This document shows positions 28,200-36,452 of a stretch of 43,346 bases of DNA, one piece after another. Below the pieces are notes generated by a model. The model was not told where the DNA came from. It saw nothing but the letters and a program-made list of their open reading frames with translations, and made no database searches. This DNA is from Rhizobiaceae bacterium (GTDB lineage Bacteria > Pseudomonadota > Alphaproteobacteria > Rhizobiales > Rhizobiaceae), in the NCBI GenBank assembly GCA_028279875.1, contig JANQMU010000032.1:1-43346 (forward strand), in the 5' to 3' direction. Each line of letters begins with the position of its first letter. Position 1 is the first letter of the stretch. The position numbers were made by a program, and so were the translations under genes.

Positions 28200-28636
28200 G
28201 GCAGCGACGCGTTTTGCGAAGTGCCTTCGAAGACTTCATAGGGCGATGCGGTTGGCCATTCCGGCAGCAGCGGCACCAGCATGATCCCGGCAACGACGAT
28301 CAGCCGCAGCACGCCGTCTCCGGTGTTGCGCACCAGATGGATTTCATTGGGGCGCTGCAGCGAACAGCCGCCGGCAACAAGGGGATAACTCTCGCCTTCC
28401 AGTTCCAGCACACCCTCGCCTTCGAGCACGTAATAGACTTCCTCGCAATTGTGCCGGTGCAGGGGAGAGGCCTTGCCGGGGTCGAGCTCGACAAGACCCA
28501 TACACAGGGTCTTCGCATCCAGCCCGGTTTCCGGATAGACAAGTTTCAGATCGCGCACACCGCCATCGCGCTGCTGCATCGGCGCTCCATCCTGGATTTC
28601 GCCGGGTTTTATCGAGACCGTCTTTCCTTTCGACAT
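28196..28636 (-). CDS. Cupin domain protein, first gene of the molybdoenzyme operon
   Basis: This 146-residue single-domain cupin has the metal-binding motif 1 PLHRHNCEEVYYVLEGEGVLEL (His, His and Glu of the HxHxxxxE pattern) and motif 2 RPNEIHLVRNTG. The C-terminal part is hydrophobic (LRLIVVAGIMLVPLLPEW). Cupins of this type bind a divalent metal and may be isomerases, dioxygenases or ligand-binding proteins. AAGGAG precedes the ATG. Its stop overlaps the GTG of the molybdoenzyme, so expression is coupled. Its linkage to an oxidoreductase and a binding protein suggests a catabolic or detoxifying step on the same compound, by inference. Confidence 0.9.
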   Translation of the reverse strand: MSKGKTVSIKPGEIQDGAPMQQRDGGVRDLKLVYPETGLDAKTLCMGLVELDPGKASPLHRHNCEEVYYVLEGEGVLELEGESYPLVAGGCSLQRPNEIHLVRNTGDGVLRLIVVAGIMLVPLLPEWPTASPYEVFEGTSQNASLP

Positions 28637-28703
28637 CGCTTTCTCCTTCCACGCGGTTCAGGGAATCGACGCGCCCGATCGACCATCGAGCGCATTGGTC
28701 AAC

Positions 28704-28714
28704 TGGTCTGACCA
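28704..28714. promoter_or_regulatory. FadR/GntR-type operator TGGTCTGACCA
   Basis: TGGTC-T-GACCA is a perfect inverted repeat of the TGGT-N3-ACCA form bound by FadR-subfamily GntR regulators. It is embedded in AACTGGTCTGACCATAA, very close to the classical FadR-type site. It overlaps the -10 element of the predicted minus-strand promoter of the operon that encodes a FadR-type regulator, so repression by that regulator is the simple reading. Confidence 0.75.
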
Positions 28715-28738
28715 TAAGCTAGCTTGCCATAAGTCCAA
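28711..28738 (-). promoter_or_regulatory. Predicted promoter of the cupin-molybdoenzyme-GntR operon
   Basis: On the minus strand TTGGAC (28738-28733), a 16-base spacer and TATGGT (28716-28711) form a plausible promoter. The spacer contains the palindrome AAGCTAGCTT. The -10 element merges into the GntR operator. The cupin ATG is 75 bases downstream of the -10. Confidence 0.5.
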
Positions 28739-28903
28739 AAACAAGCTACAAATTGCCCGATCGCATGCAGCCATGCAACCCGGATCGCTGCCGAACCTGG
28801 CTGACGGCGTGAAGAACGGCCTGAGCAAAAGGCAGCGGTATCGGGAGGCAAAGGCGGCAAACCATCCGTCACGTTGCGTGGCGACATGGCAGGGCGGAAC
28901 CTC

Positions 28904-28918
28904 GTGTCAGAGACACGG
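28904..28918. promoter_or_regulatory. 15-bp dyad upstream of the binding-protein gene
   Basis: CGTGTC-AGA-GACACG is a perfect 6-bp inverted repeat with a 3-base spacer, 67 bases before the ATG at 28986. It could be an operator or leader hairpin. It differs from the GntR-type site further upstream. Confidence 0.3.
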
Positions 28919-28985
28919 AACGACCTCGATGCGATGACCGGGCGCAATAAAACTGGAAGCCGGATTGATCAACAGGGAGGAAACC

Positions 28986-30032
28986 ATGTCCAAAGCCAAT
29001 TCGAAATCCGCCGTCACCCGTCGTGATTTTCTGAAAACCACATCGCTGGCCGCCGTCGGCGGGCTGGCCGCGCCTTACGCCTTCACGCGGCCTGCAAAGG
29101 CGGCGACCAGGAAAGTCCGGGTCGGCATTCTTCCGGCCTATTCCTTCGGGCTGTACTGGCTCGCACAGGATCAGGGCTTCCTCAAGGAACACGATATCGA
29201 GCTGGACATGAAGGTGTTCCCGTCCGGCCCGCCGGCCATCGAAGCCATGGTCGGCGGCAGTGTCGACGTGGTCACGGTCGGTTCGGTGCCGCCGCTCGCC
29301 GCGATGGCGAGAGGCGTTGCCGAATTCCGCGAGATATCGGTTTGCGGCGACGCAACGCCGTTATTCGTGATCGTCGGCGGACCGGAAGCCGAGACGCTCG
29401 CCGATCTGGAGGGAAAGAGGATCGCCGTCACATCGGGATCCAATTTCGACTTTTTCCTGGAAAGTGCGCTTGCCGCCGAGGGCCTGTCGGACATGCCGCT
29501 GACCCGCGTCAACATGGAGCCGATCGAGGGCCAGTCCGCCTTCGTCGCCGGCGCCGTCGATGCCTGCGTGCCGCTCGCGACATCCAGGGCCCTGATCTTC
29601 AAGGCGCGCCCGGATGCCCGGCTGACCGTCGACGGCGGCGATCTGCCGATCGATTCCCGTCCAAGCATCATGGATGTCCTGATGACAACGCAGCCTTATA
29701 TCGACGCCAACAGGGAAACCCTCGTGGACATGGTGGCGTCGGTCCACGGCCCGACCGTGGCCCTGCAGCGCAACGACAATGCCAAGGCGGTCGACGCCAT
29801 GCGGCGCTGGCAGGTCGGGCTCGGCAACGCCAAGATCACCCGCGAGGATGTCGAGGCGATCTTCAACGGTTGGGGATATTTCAACATCCCCGAAATCAAG
29901 GAGATCTTCGAAAAGGACATTCTGCTGAACTCGGCGAAGGCCCAGGCCGAATTCCTTGTCAACAAGGGCAATATCCAAACCATGCCGGATGTCGACACGC
30001 TGGTGTCCGACGAGATCGTCAAACTGCTCTGA
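28986..30032 (+). CDS. ABC transporter substrate-binding protein, NMT1/TauA-like, Tat-exported
   Basis: This 348-residue periplasmic binding protein is of the taurine/sulfonate/nitrate (NMT1/SsuA-like) group. A twin-arginine signal TRRDFLK (Arg12-Arg13) with hydrophobic core ends near AKA (37-39). The mature part begins KVRVGILPAYSFGLYWLAQDQGFLKEH and contains the family's Ser/Gly-rich ligand loops (VGGSVDVVTVG, LEGKRIAVTSGS). AGGGAGG lies directly before the ATG at 28986; an earlier TTG at 28965 is not needed. No permease or ATPase gene follows, so it is an orphan subunit or a non-transport sensor. The divergent Mo-enzyme operon suggests a sulfur- or nitrogen-containing ligand. Confidence 0.9.
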   Translation: MSKANSKSAVTRRDFLKTTSLAAVGGLAAPYAFTRPAKAATRKVRVGILPAYSFGLYWLAQDQGFLKEHDIELDMKVFPSGPPAIEAMVGGSVDVVTVGSVPPLAAMARGVAEFREISVCGDATPLFVIVGGPEAETLADLEGKRIAVTSGSNFDFFLESALAAEGLSDMPLTRVNMEPIEGQSAFVAGAVDACVPLATSRALIFKARPDARLTVDGGDLPIDSRPSIMDVLMTTQPYIDANRETLVDMVASVHGPTVALQRNDNAKAVDAMRRWQVGLGNAKITREDVEAIFNGWGYFNIPEIKEIFEKDILLNSAKAQAEFLVNKGNIQTMPDVDTLVSDEIVKLL

Positions 30033-30104
30033 GGCGAAGGTCGGTTTGGCACGGGCGCTCCTCCCGGGCGCCCCTCGTGGGCCGGTGGTCCTGGCGACAC
30101 CGGC

Positions 30105-30638
30105 TCACGAATCCGCAGACGGTTCCACGCCGCTTCCGGCGCCGAGCGCCAATTGCATGATCGCCGTATCGAGCCACCGGCCGTGTTTGTAGCCGGTTGC
30201 CTTCATCGTCCCGCAATGGTCGAAGCCGAGCGCCCGGTGCAGATGGACCGAAGCCGGATGGGCCCCGCCGATCACCGCGATCATCTGACGAAACCCCCTG
30301 TCCGTGCACCGAACGATCAGATCGGAGAGCAGCAGCCTGCCGACGCCACGGCCGCGTGCCGATGGCGACAGATAGATCGAATCCTCGACCGTCCAGCGAT
30401 AGGCCGGCCGCGTGCGGTGGGCACCGGCATAGGCGTAGCCGAGCACGGTGCCAGCGTCATCCTGCGCAACGATATAGGGATATCCGCCATCCATTAGCGC
30501 CCGGTATCGCGCCGTCATCTCATTGAGTGAGGGCGGCTTCAGTTCGTAGGACGCCACACCGTTTGCCACCGACTCGCGATAGATGGCGGTGATTGCCTCG
30601 AGATCGGGCAAACGGACCGGGCGAAGCTGAAAGGTCAT
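30105..30638 (-). CDS. GNAT family N-acetyltransferase (phosphinothricin acetyltransferase-like)
   Basis: This 177-residue acetyl-CoA-dependent N-acetyltransferase follows the Pat/MddA pattern: LRPVRLPDLEAITAIYRESVANGVASYE at the N-terminus, GYAYAGAHRTRPAYRWTVEDSIYL in the middle, the acetyl-CoA loop RGRGVGRLLL, and ASVHLHRALGFDHCGTMKATGYKHGRWLD at the end. Known relatives acetylate L-methionine sulfoximine, methionine sulfone or phosphinothricin. Substrate here is inferred only. It is convergent with the binding protein, about 70 bases away, and lies downstream of the BI-1 terminator. Confidence 0.92.
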   Translation of the reverse strand: MTFQLRPVRLPDLEAITAIYRESVANGVASYELKPPSLNEMTARYRALMDGGYPYIVAQDDAGTVLGYAYAGAHRTRPAYRWTVEDSIYLSPSARGRGVGRLLLSDLIVRCTDRGFRQMIAVIGGAHPASVHLHRALGFDHCGTMKATGYKHGRWLDTAIMQLALGAGSGVEPSADS

Positions 30639-30677
30639 CGCGGCACAATGTCATGCGGCGTGTTCCGACTCAACAAA

Positions 30678-30699
30678 AAGGCGGCCCGAAAGCCGCCTT
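30678..30699 (-). terminator. Rho-independent terminator of the BI-1 gene
   Basis: AAGGCGGC-TTTCGG-GCCGCCTT read on the minus strand is a perfect 8-bp stem with a 6-base loop followed by TTTTTGTTG. It begins 22 bases after the BI-1 stop codon. Confidence 0.85.
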
Positions 30700-30721
30700 C
30701 ATGGTCATCTGTCATACGGTC

Positions 30722-31462
30722 CTAGTTGCGGTTGCCCATGAACTGCAGCAGGAACAGGAACAGGTTGAGGAAATCGAGATACAGGCGCAGCGCACCCATG
30801 ATGGCCTTGCGGCCGGCAACGGCTTCGCCGTCGCCCTCGTAATACATCTCCTTGATGCTCTGTGTGTCATAGGCGGTGAGGCCGGCGAACACCAGCACGC
30901 CGATCGCCGAAATGGCGAATTGCAGGGCGCTGGACCCCAGGAAGATGTTCACCACGGAGGCGATGATGACACCAATGAGGCCCATGAACAGGAAGGATCC
31001 AATGCCGGACAGATCACGCTTGGTGGTATAGCCCCACAGCGACAGGGCACCGAAGGCCGCCGCCGTCACGAAGAAGGTCTGGACGATGCTTTCCGTGGTG
31101 AAGACCAGGGCAATCGACGCCAGCGACAATCCGACGAGGCCCGAATAGATCCAGAATGTGGTCTGGGCGGCGGCAACACTCATCTTCTGGATGCGAAAGC
31201 TCAGGAAAAACACCATGGCAAGCGGTGCCAGGATGATCACCCATCTCAACGGGCTGCCAAACAATACCTGCCCAAGGGCGGTCGGCTGTCCATCTGAAAA
31301 CGACAAAGTGAACGTTCCCCAGGCAGCCACGCCGGTAATTGCCAGTCCCATCGCCATCAGGTTGTAAACCCGAAGCATATAGGATCGAAGGCCCTCATCG
31401 ATCGCAGCGCCGGCCTGCGAACCCACTTGCCCGCGGACCTGGTAATTACGAGGTTCTGCCAT
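30722..31462 (-). CDS. Bax inhibitor-1/YccA family membrane protein
   Basis: This 246-residue protein has seven hydrophobic segments and the BI-1 (TMBIM) signature. The N-terminal LRSYMLRVYNLMAMGLAITGVAAW leads into TM1, and the C-terminal GLTAYDTQSIKEMYYEGD holds the conserved Asp/Tyr of the pH-sensitive pore, followed by ALRLYLDFLNLFLFLLQFMG. Bacterial homologues behave as pH-sensitive calcium leak channels; the role in this organism is unknown. It is a single gene with its own terminator directly downstream. The 216-base gap upstream of it contains no gene and no obvious dyad. Confidence 0.95.
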   Translation of the reverse strand: MAEPRNYQVRGQVGSQAGAAIDEGLRSYMLRVYNLMAMGLAITGVAAWGTFTLSFSDGQPTALGQVLFGSPLRWVIILAPLAMVFFLSFRIQKMSVAAAQTTFWIYSGLVGLSLASIALVFTTESIVQTFFVTAAAFGALSLWGYTTKRDLSGIGSFLFMGLIGVIIASVVNIFLGSSALQFAISAIGVLVFAGLTAYDTQSIKEMYYEGDGEAVAGRKAIMGALRLYLDFLNLFLFLLQFMGNRN

Positions 31463-31678
31463 ATTTTCCTCTCAAAATAGGTGAAATGAGCGTGTTTCGT
31501 GCCCCGTCAATGCTCCATCAGGGCACCACTGCCCTGAATATGATGAATCATTGGGGCCGCGACAAGGCCTGAAGCCGTTATTTTCGTCGATTTCGGCCCT
31601 GTTCCATCCGGAAAGTTAACCAAAATCGCGGCAATGCACGTCAAAATTGACCTGCAGAGTGATCATCGACGACAGGCG

Positions 31679-34252
31679 TTAAAGATTTCGTAAGATCGGC
31701 GCCGCCTTCTGGCCGAGCACCCGCCATGTTCCGGCAAGGCCGATCCCGACCGTCAGCACCAGCGCACCGATCACCGTCATCATCGCCACGTCGGGCAGGA
31801 AATGCGACGGCAGGGTCATGACGCGCGACACGACGAACCAGGCGGCGACGCCGCCGGCAAAGAGCGCGAAGATCGCGGTCGCCAGACCGAGGATCATATA
31901 TTCATAGGAAAAGGCCCGGATCAGGGTCCGGCGGGTGGCGCCCAGCGTCTTGAGCACCACAGCATCATGGGCGCGGGCGCGGTTGCCGGCGGCCAGTGCT
32001 CCGGAGAGGACAAGCACGGAGGCGATCAGCGCGACGGCCGCAGCCGCCCGCACGGCGGTCGCCAGTTGACCGACGATCCGGTTGACGATGTCGATCGCAT
32101 CCTTGACCCGCACACTGGTGACGGTGGGAAATGTGTTGGTCACCGCACGCAGCACATTGCCTTCCTCTTCGGCACTGGCACCCGGATCGCTCAGCGTCGC
32201 CAGCCAGGCATGGGGCGCACCGGCAAAGGTGTTGGTTGAAAACACCATGACGAAATTGATCGACATCGACTCCCATTCGACATCCCGCAGATTGGCGATG
32301 CGGGCCGTCACATTGCGGCCGAGAACATTGACGGTCACGGTGTCGCCGATCCCAAGGCCAAGTTCTCCGGCCTCCTCGGCGGAGAAGGACACCAGCGGTT
32401 CGCCGGCATAGTCCGCCGGCCACCAGGCCCCTTCGGTCAGCACCGCGTTTTCCGGCAATTCGTCCTGATAGGTCACGCCGCGATCGCCGCGCAGGACCCA
32501 TTGCGCCTCCGGCGCCACGGTAAGGGTCTGCACATCCTGGCCGTTGAAGGCCAGAATGCGGCCACGCAGCATCGGCACGCGCTGGATATGGCCGTTCGGC
32601 GCTTCCGCCTGCAGCAGGTCGACAAAGTCATCGACCTCGGTGCTCTGCACATCGACGAAGAAGAAATTCGGCGCCCGTTCCGGCAGGCTGCCGCTGATCT
32701 CGCGGCGCAGATTGCCGTCGATCAGCGCCAGGGTGACCAATAGCGCCAGCCCAAGGCCGAGCGACAGCACCACCGATGGCGTCAGGGCGCCCGGCCGGTG
32801 GATATTGCCGATCGCCAGCCGCAGGGCGGTCGAGCTGACCCTGGGGGCCCGGCGGGCCAGCAGCTCGATCAGGTTTGAAACGAGGCGCAGGACAATGAAC
32901 GCAAAGGCGATGGATCCGAGGAAGATGCCGGCGATGAACCGGTCATAGGAGGTCACGAAGGCCAGCACCGCAAACAGCGCGACCAGCACGGCCGCTGCCG
33001 CGAGATAACGCTTGCGCGGCAGGCTGGCCGCATCGAAGCCCTGCTCGCGGAAGAGGGCCGTGGCCGGCACTTCGCGCGCCCGCCCGAGCGGCAGCACTGC
33101 GAAGGCAAGCGCCGTCAGGAATCCGAACACCGCGGCCAGAACCAGCGCGCCGGGATAAAGCGCGGTCTGCGTCGATACCGGCAAAATGCCCGACAGGGCG
33201 GTTTGCGCGAAAACCGGCGTGGCGGCGCCCAGCACCAGCCCGAGCGCGATGCCGATCGAACTGATGATCAGGATCTGGAACAGATAGACGGCAAAGACGA
33301 AACTGCCCGACGCGCCAAGACATTTGAACGTCGCAATGACGCCGCGCTTGGAATCGAGATAGGCGCGCACGGCATTGGCGACACCGACGCCGCCGACCAC
33401 CAGCGCGGTCAGGCCCACCAAGGTCAGAAACTGCGAAAACCGGGTGATATTCGCGCTCAGCGCCGGCGCGGCATTGCTGCGGCTGCGCACCGACCAGCCG
33501 GCACTGGGAAATTCGTTTTCCGCCGTTTGCCGCAATCGTCTGATCGCCGCATCGCCGGTATTGGGTGGCAGGCGCAGCTTGTAGGCATATTCGACCAGGC
33601 TGCCGACCTGGATCAGCCCGGCGGCGTCGACGCCGTCCTGGGACATCAGCAGGCGCGGCGCAAAGCCGAAGCCGTCCGACAGCGCATCGGGTTCGCTGTC
33701 GATCAGCGCGCGGATTTCAAACTGCGCATTGCCGAGCAGCACCGTATCGCCCACCGCGACGCCAAGCCTGTCGAGCAGCAGCGGCGCCACCGCGGCGCCG
33801 AAAATCCCGTCTTTCTCGCCAAATAGCGCGTCGAAACCGAGCGGCGGGCTGACCACCAGCTCGCCATAGAGCGGATAGCGCGAATCCACCGCCTTGGCCT
33901 CGACCAGGGTCTGGTCCGAACCGTCCGGCAGCCGCGTCATCGACCGCAGGCCCGTCGTCTGCGTCATCGTGCCCTGGGCGTTCAAAAAGGCCAGTTCGTC
34001 TTCATTCGCCGGCCGGTTCTGCAGCTCGAAGCGGATATCGGCGCCGAGGATCGCCTGGCCTTCTTCGGTGATCGCGCCGGTAATGGACTGCGATACGGAA
34101 TTGACGCCGGCAATCGCCGCCGTGCCGAGCGCAATGCAGGCCAGGAAAATGTAGAAACCGGACAACCCGCCGCGCATCTCGCGAAGCGCCAGACGGAACG
34201 CCAGACGCAGTTCGGCCGGTGACGGGATCGCACTTTGCGCCGACGCGCTCAA
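31679..34252 (-). CDS. FtsX-like ABC transporter permease (YbbP-like)
   Basis: This 857-residue permease contains two FtsX-type four-helix cassettes and extra central helices, about ten membrane segments in all, with large periplasmic domains: TM1 (about 30-50), a periplasmic domain to about 270, TM2-4, a middle pair, a second periplasmic domain and three C-terminal TMs. This matches YbbP-type permeases working with a LolD-like ATPase next to TesA. The start is TTG (34252) overlapping the ATPase stop, and the family's conserved LRLAFRLALREMRGG follows soon after. The cargo is unknown; lipids, peptides or mechanotransmission are possibilities for the class. Confidence 0.93.
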   Translation of the reverse strand: MSASAQSAIPSPAELRLAFRLALREMRGGLSGFYIFLACIALGTAAIAGVNSVSQSITGAITEEGQAILGADIRFELQNRPANEDELAFLNAQGTMTQTTGLRSMTRLPDGSDQTLVEAKAVDSRYPLYGELVVSPPLGFDALFGEKDGIFGAAVAPLLLDRLGVAVGDTVLLGNAQFEIRALIDSEPDALSDGFGFAPRLLMSQDGVDAAGLIQVGSLVEYAYKLRLPPNTGDAAIRRLRQTAENEFPSAGWSVRSRSNAAPALSANITRFSQFLTLVGLTALVVGGVGVANAVRAYLDSKRGVIATFKCLGASGSFVFAVYLFQILIISSIGIALGLVLGAATPVFAQTALSGILPVSTQTALYPGALVLAAVFGFLTALAFAVLPLGRAREVPATALFREQGFDAASLPRKRYLAAAAVLVALFAVLAFVTSYDRFIAGIFLGSIAFAFIVLRLVSNLIELLARRAPRVSSTALRLAIGNIHRPGALTPSVVLSLGLGLALLVTLALIDGNLRREISGSLPERAPNFFFVDVQSTEVDDFVDLLQAEAPNGHIQRVPMLRGRILAFNGQDVQTLTVAPEAQWVLRGDRGVTYQDELPENAVLTEGAWWPADYAGEPLVSFSAEEAGELGLGIGDTVTVNVLGRNVTARIANLRDVEWESMSINFVMVFSTNTFAGAPHAWLATLSDPGASAEEEGNVLRAVTNTFPTVTSVRVKDAIDIVNRIVGQLATAVRAAAAVALIASVLVLSGALAAGNRARAHDAVVLKTLGATRRTLIRAFSYEYMILGLATAIFALFAGGVAAWFVVSRVMTLPSHFLPDVAMMTVIGALVLTVGIGLAGTWRVLGQKAAPILRNL

Positions 34253-34956
34253 GCGACCGCCACCTTTGCCGCTTCGTCCGCGTCTTCCGACAGGATTTCG
34301 CCGGAGCGCACGCGCACCTGCCGGCTGCAGCGGCCCGCCAGGGCCGGATCGTGGGTCACCAGCAGCAGCGTCATCCCGCGCTCCGATTGTTGCGCGAACA
34401 GGAGATCGGCGATCTGGCGGCCGGTTTCCGTGTCCAGATTGCCGGTCGGTTCGTCGGCGATCAGCATCGCCGGAGACGGCGCCAGTGCCCGGGCAATCGC
34501 CACGCGCTGCTGCTCGCCGCCGGACAATTCGCCCGGATAATGGGTAAGCCTTTCGGCAAGCCCCACTGCCGCCAGTTCCTTGCGGGCCAGGTCGAAAGCA
34601 TCGGACCGGCCGGCCAGTTCCAGCGGCACGGCGACATTTTCCAGCGCCGTCATATTGGGGATCAGGTGAAACGACTGGAAGACGATGCCGATATTGCGTC
34701 CCCGGAAATCGGCGACCTCGTCCTCGCTCATCGTGTGGATGGGGTTTCCGGAAATGAAGATCTCGCCGGAGTCGATTTTCTCCAGTCCCGCCAGCACCAT
34801 CAGCAGCGTCGACTTGCCAGAGCCCGACGGTCCGACGATGCCGACGGATTCGCCCGGCTCGACGATCAGGTCCATTTTTTTCAGCACATGGACAGTGGAT
34901 GCGCCGTCGCCCAGCGTCAGGTCGGCGGCCTTCAGATCAATGATGGGTTTTGACAA
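34249..34956 (-). CDS. ABC transporter ATP-binding protein (YbbA/LolD-like)
   Basis: This 235-residue ATPase of the MacB/LolD group has Walker A GPSGSGKST (residues 42-50), IGIVFQSFHLIPNMTALENV (the long X/Q-loop typical of LolD-like proteins), signature LSGGEQQR, and Walker B MLIADEPTGNLD followed by VTHDP. It overlaps the downstream FtsX-like permease by 4 bases. Together they form a type VII ABC system. It is divergent from the TesA-like esterase, an arrangement conserved with ybbA-tesA in many proteobacteria. Confidence 0.95.
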   Translation of the reverse strand: MSKPIIDLKAADLTLGDGASTVHVLKKMDLIVEPGESVGIVGPSGSGKSTLLMVLAGLEKIDSGEIFISGNPIHTMSEDEVADFRGRNIGIVFQSFHLIPNMTALENVAVPLELAGRSDAFDLARKELAAVGLAERLTHYPGELSGGEQQRVAIARALAPSPAMLIADEPTGNLDTETGRQIADLLFAQQSERGMTLLLVTHDPALAGRCSRQVRVRSGEILSEDADEAAKVAVA

Positions 34957-35051
34957 GGCGAGCGCTCACTATATGTAAATCCGGTGGGTCATGATGACGG
35001 TCCTCCCCAGGGTCCTGTCCTGGCGCTGCAGAAGGATTTAGGGAGCATCCC

Positions 35052-35702
35052 ATGAGAATTAAAGCCGCACTGACGATTTTTGCCGCATTTTGGGGCCTCA
35101 CCCTCCTGCCGCCGACCGCCGCCGGCGCCGAAACGGTCAACATTGTCAGTTTCGGCGACAGCCTGATGGCGGGCTTTGAACTGGCGCCGAAGGACGCCTT
35201 TCCCGTCAAGCTCGAGGCCGCCCTGAAGGCCAGGGGCCATGATGTCGCGATTTCCAATGCCAGCGTCTCCGGCGACACGACATCCGGCGGTCTCGCCCGG
35301 CTCGACTGGTCGGTGCCCGACGGCACCGATGCGGTGCTTCTCGAACTCGGCGGCAATGATGCTTTGCGCGGTATCAGTCCGGAAAAGACCCGCGAGAACC
35401 TCGATACCATGATCGCACGCCTGAAGGATCGCGGCATCACGGTGTTGCTTGTCGGCATGCTCGCGCCGCCCAATATGGGGGCCGACTATGCCGACCGGTT
35501 CGACGCCATCTATCCGGAACTGGCTGAGATTCACGGCGTCGCCCTGTATCCGTTCTTCCTTGATGGTGTCGCCGCTGAAACCGGCCTTGATATCGGTGAC
35601 GGCATGCATCCCAATGCGCGGGGAGTTGACATCATGGTGGACCGTTTTTTGCCCTATGCCGAAACGCTGGTGGGCAATGTCATGGCCGCAAAAGGGTCGT
35701 AA
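35052..35702 (+). CDS. tesA: Periplasmic arylesterase / lysophospholipase TesA (SGNH hydrolase)
   Basis: This 216-residue SGNH/GDSL hydrolase has an N-terminal signal peptide (cleavage probably after AAGA, about residue 26). Block I FGDSLMAG carries the nucleophile Ser37. Gly in SVSGDTTSGG, Asn102 in GGND and Asp183/His186 in GDGMHPN complete the SGNH set. TesA-type enzymes hydrolyse short aryl esters, acyl-CoA thioesters and lysophospholipids in the periplasm. Conserved divergence from the YbbA/YbbP-like ABC genes supports the name and hints at a common envelope-lipid role. A GGGAG-like element precedes the ATG. Confidence 0.94.
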   Translation: MRIKAALTIFAAFWGLTLLPPTAAGAETVNIVSFGDSLMAGFELAPKDAFPVKLEAALKARGHDVAISNASVSGDTTSGGLARLDWSVPDGTDAVLLELGGNDALRGISPEKTRENLDTMIARLKDRGITVLLVGMLAPPNMGADYADRFDAIYPELAEIHGVALYPFFLDGVAAETGLDIGDGMHPNARGVDIMVDRFLPYAETLVGNVMAAKGS

Positions 35703-35849
35703 AGCGCTGATAATAAAGTCCTATTGTCAAAAGGATCCGGTTGTCACACGGTTTTCACACCAAAAAGAAAGAGATTGCGCCGAAAGAACTTGCCCTCAGC
35801 GAACACTCGTGATTCGCTGCAACTGACCATACGAATCGGGGAGGCCGCC

Positions 35850-36452
35850 ATGCCGCGTCTGTTCATTGCCCTCGAAATCCCCAAGGAGGTAGCGCTCAGT
35901 CTTTCGCTTTTACGGGGTGGTCTTCACGGCGCCCGCTGGATCGATGTGGAAAACTACCACATGACGTTGCGCTTCGTCGGCGACGTCGACGCTCCGACCG
36001 CCGATGAACTGATTCATGCGTTGGACCGCGTGCAGCGCCCGCAATTCGAACTCTCCCTGATCGGCATGGGATCGTTCGGCTCCAAGAAACCGCATTCGCT
36101 GTGGGCCGGTGTGTCAGCCTCGCCCGAACTGCTGGCGCTGCAGGCGGAAATCGAACGCCTCTGCCAGCGGCTGCGCCTGCGTCCCGACCCGCGAAAATTT
36201 ACGCCGCATATCACCGTCGCCCGTCTGCGCGGCGCCCGGGTGGACGATGTGGTCAGCTATCTGTCGGCGCGCAGCAATTTCCAGACCGCGCCCTTCACCG
36301 TCTCGCGTTTCGTCGTCATGTCGGCGCGCGAATCCGTCGGCGGCGGTCCCTATGTCACCGAAGAGGCCTACCCGCTGCATGCCGCCTTCGCCACGCCGCC
36401 GGCCATGGAACCGGCACCGGACGCTCCGACACCTTCCGCCAGAACGATATGA
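35850..36452 (+). CDS. thpR: RNA 2',3'-cyclic phosphodiesterase ThpR (LigT-like)
   Basis: This 200-residue 2H phosphoesterase has two HxTx motifs: His37-Met-Thr39 (HMTLRF) and His120-Ile-Thr122 (HITVAR). The opening RLFIALEIPKEV is standard for ThpR. It hydrolyses RNA 2',3'-cyclic phosphates to 2'-phosphates, with some ligase activity in vitro. The start at 35850 follows GGGGAGG (35838-35843 region) and replaces a longer frame from 35724 that lacks protein-like sequence. Its stop overlaps the next gene's ATG (ATGA), so it is co-translated with an exported cupin, an unexpected partner. Confidence 0.94.
   Translation: MPRLFIALEIPKEVALSLSLLRGGLHGARWIDVENYHMTLRFVGDVDAPTADELIHALDRVQRPQFELSLIGMGSFGSKKPHSLWAGVSASPELLALQAEIERLCQRLRLRPDPRKFTPHITVARLRGARVDDVVSYLSARSNFQTAPFTVSRFVVMSARESVGGGPYVTEEAYPLHAAFATPPAMEPAPDAPTPSARTI

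Larger units (their letters stand above)
28637..28985. other. 349-base divergent regulatory region, no gene
   Basis: This gap between the cupin operon and the substrate-binding protein holds the GntR operator and minus-strand promoter (28704-28738). It also contains a small dyad GCATG-CAGC-CATGC (28763-28776), a CGTGTC-AGA-GACACG dyad (28904-28918), and the AGGGAGG ribosome site for the plus-strand gene. The open frames across it have no protein-like sequence. I see no convincing plus-strand promoter. Confidence 0.6.

Noticed and set aside
28695..28937. Small open frame in the 349-base divergent region
   Set aside because: It covers the GntR operator and promoter, has no protein-like features and no ribosome binding site.
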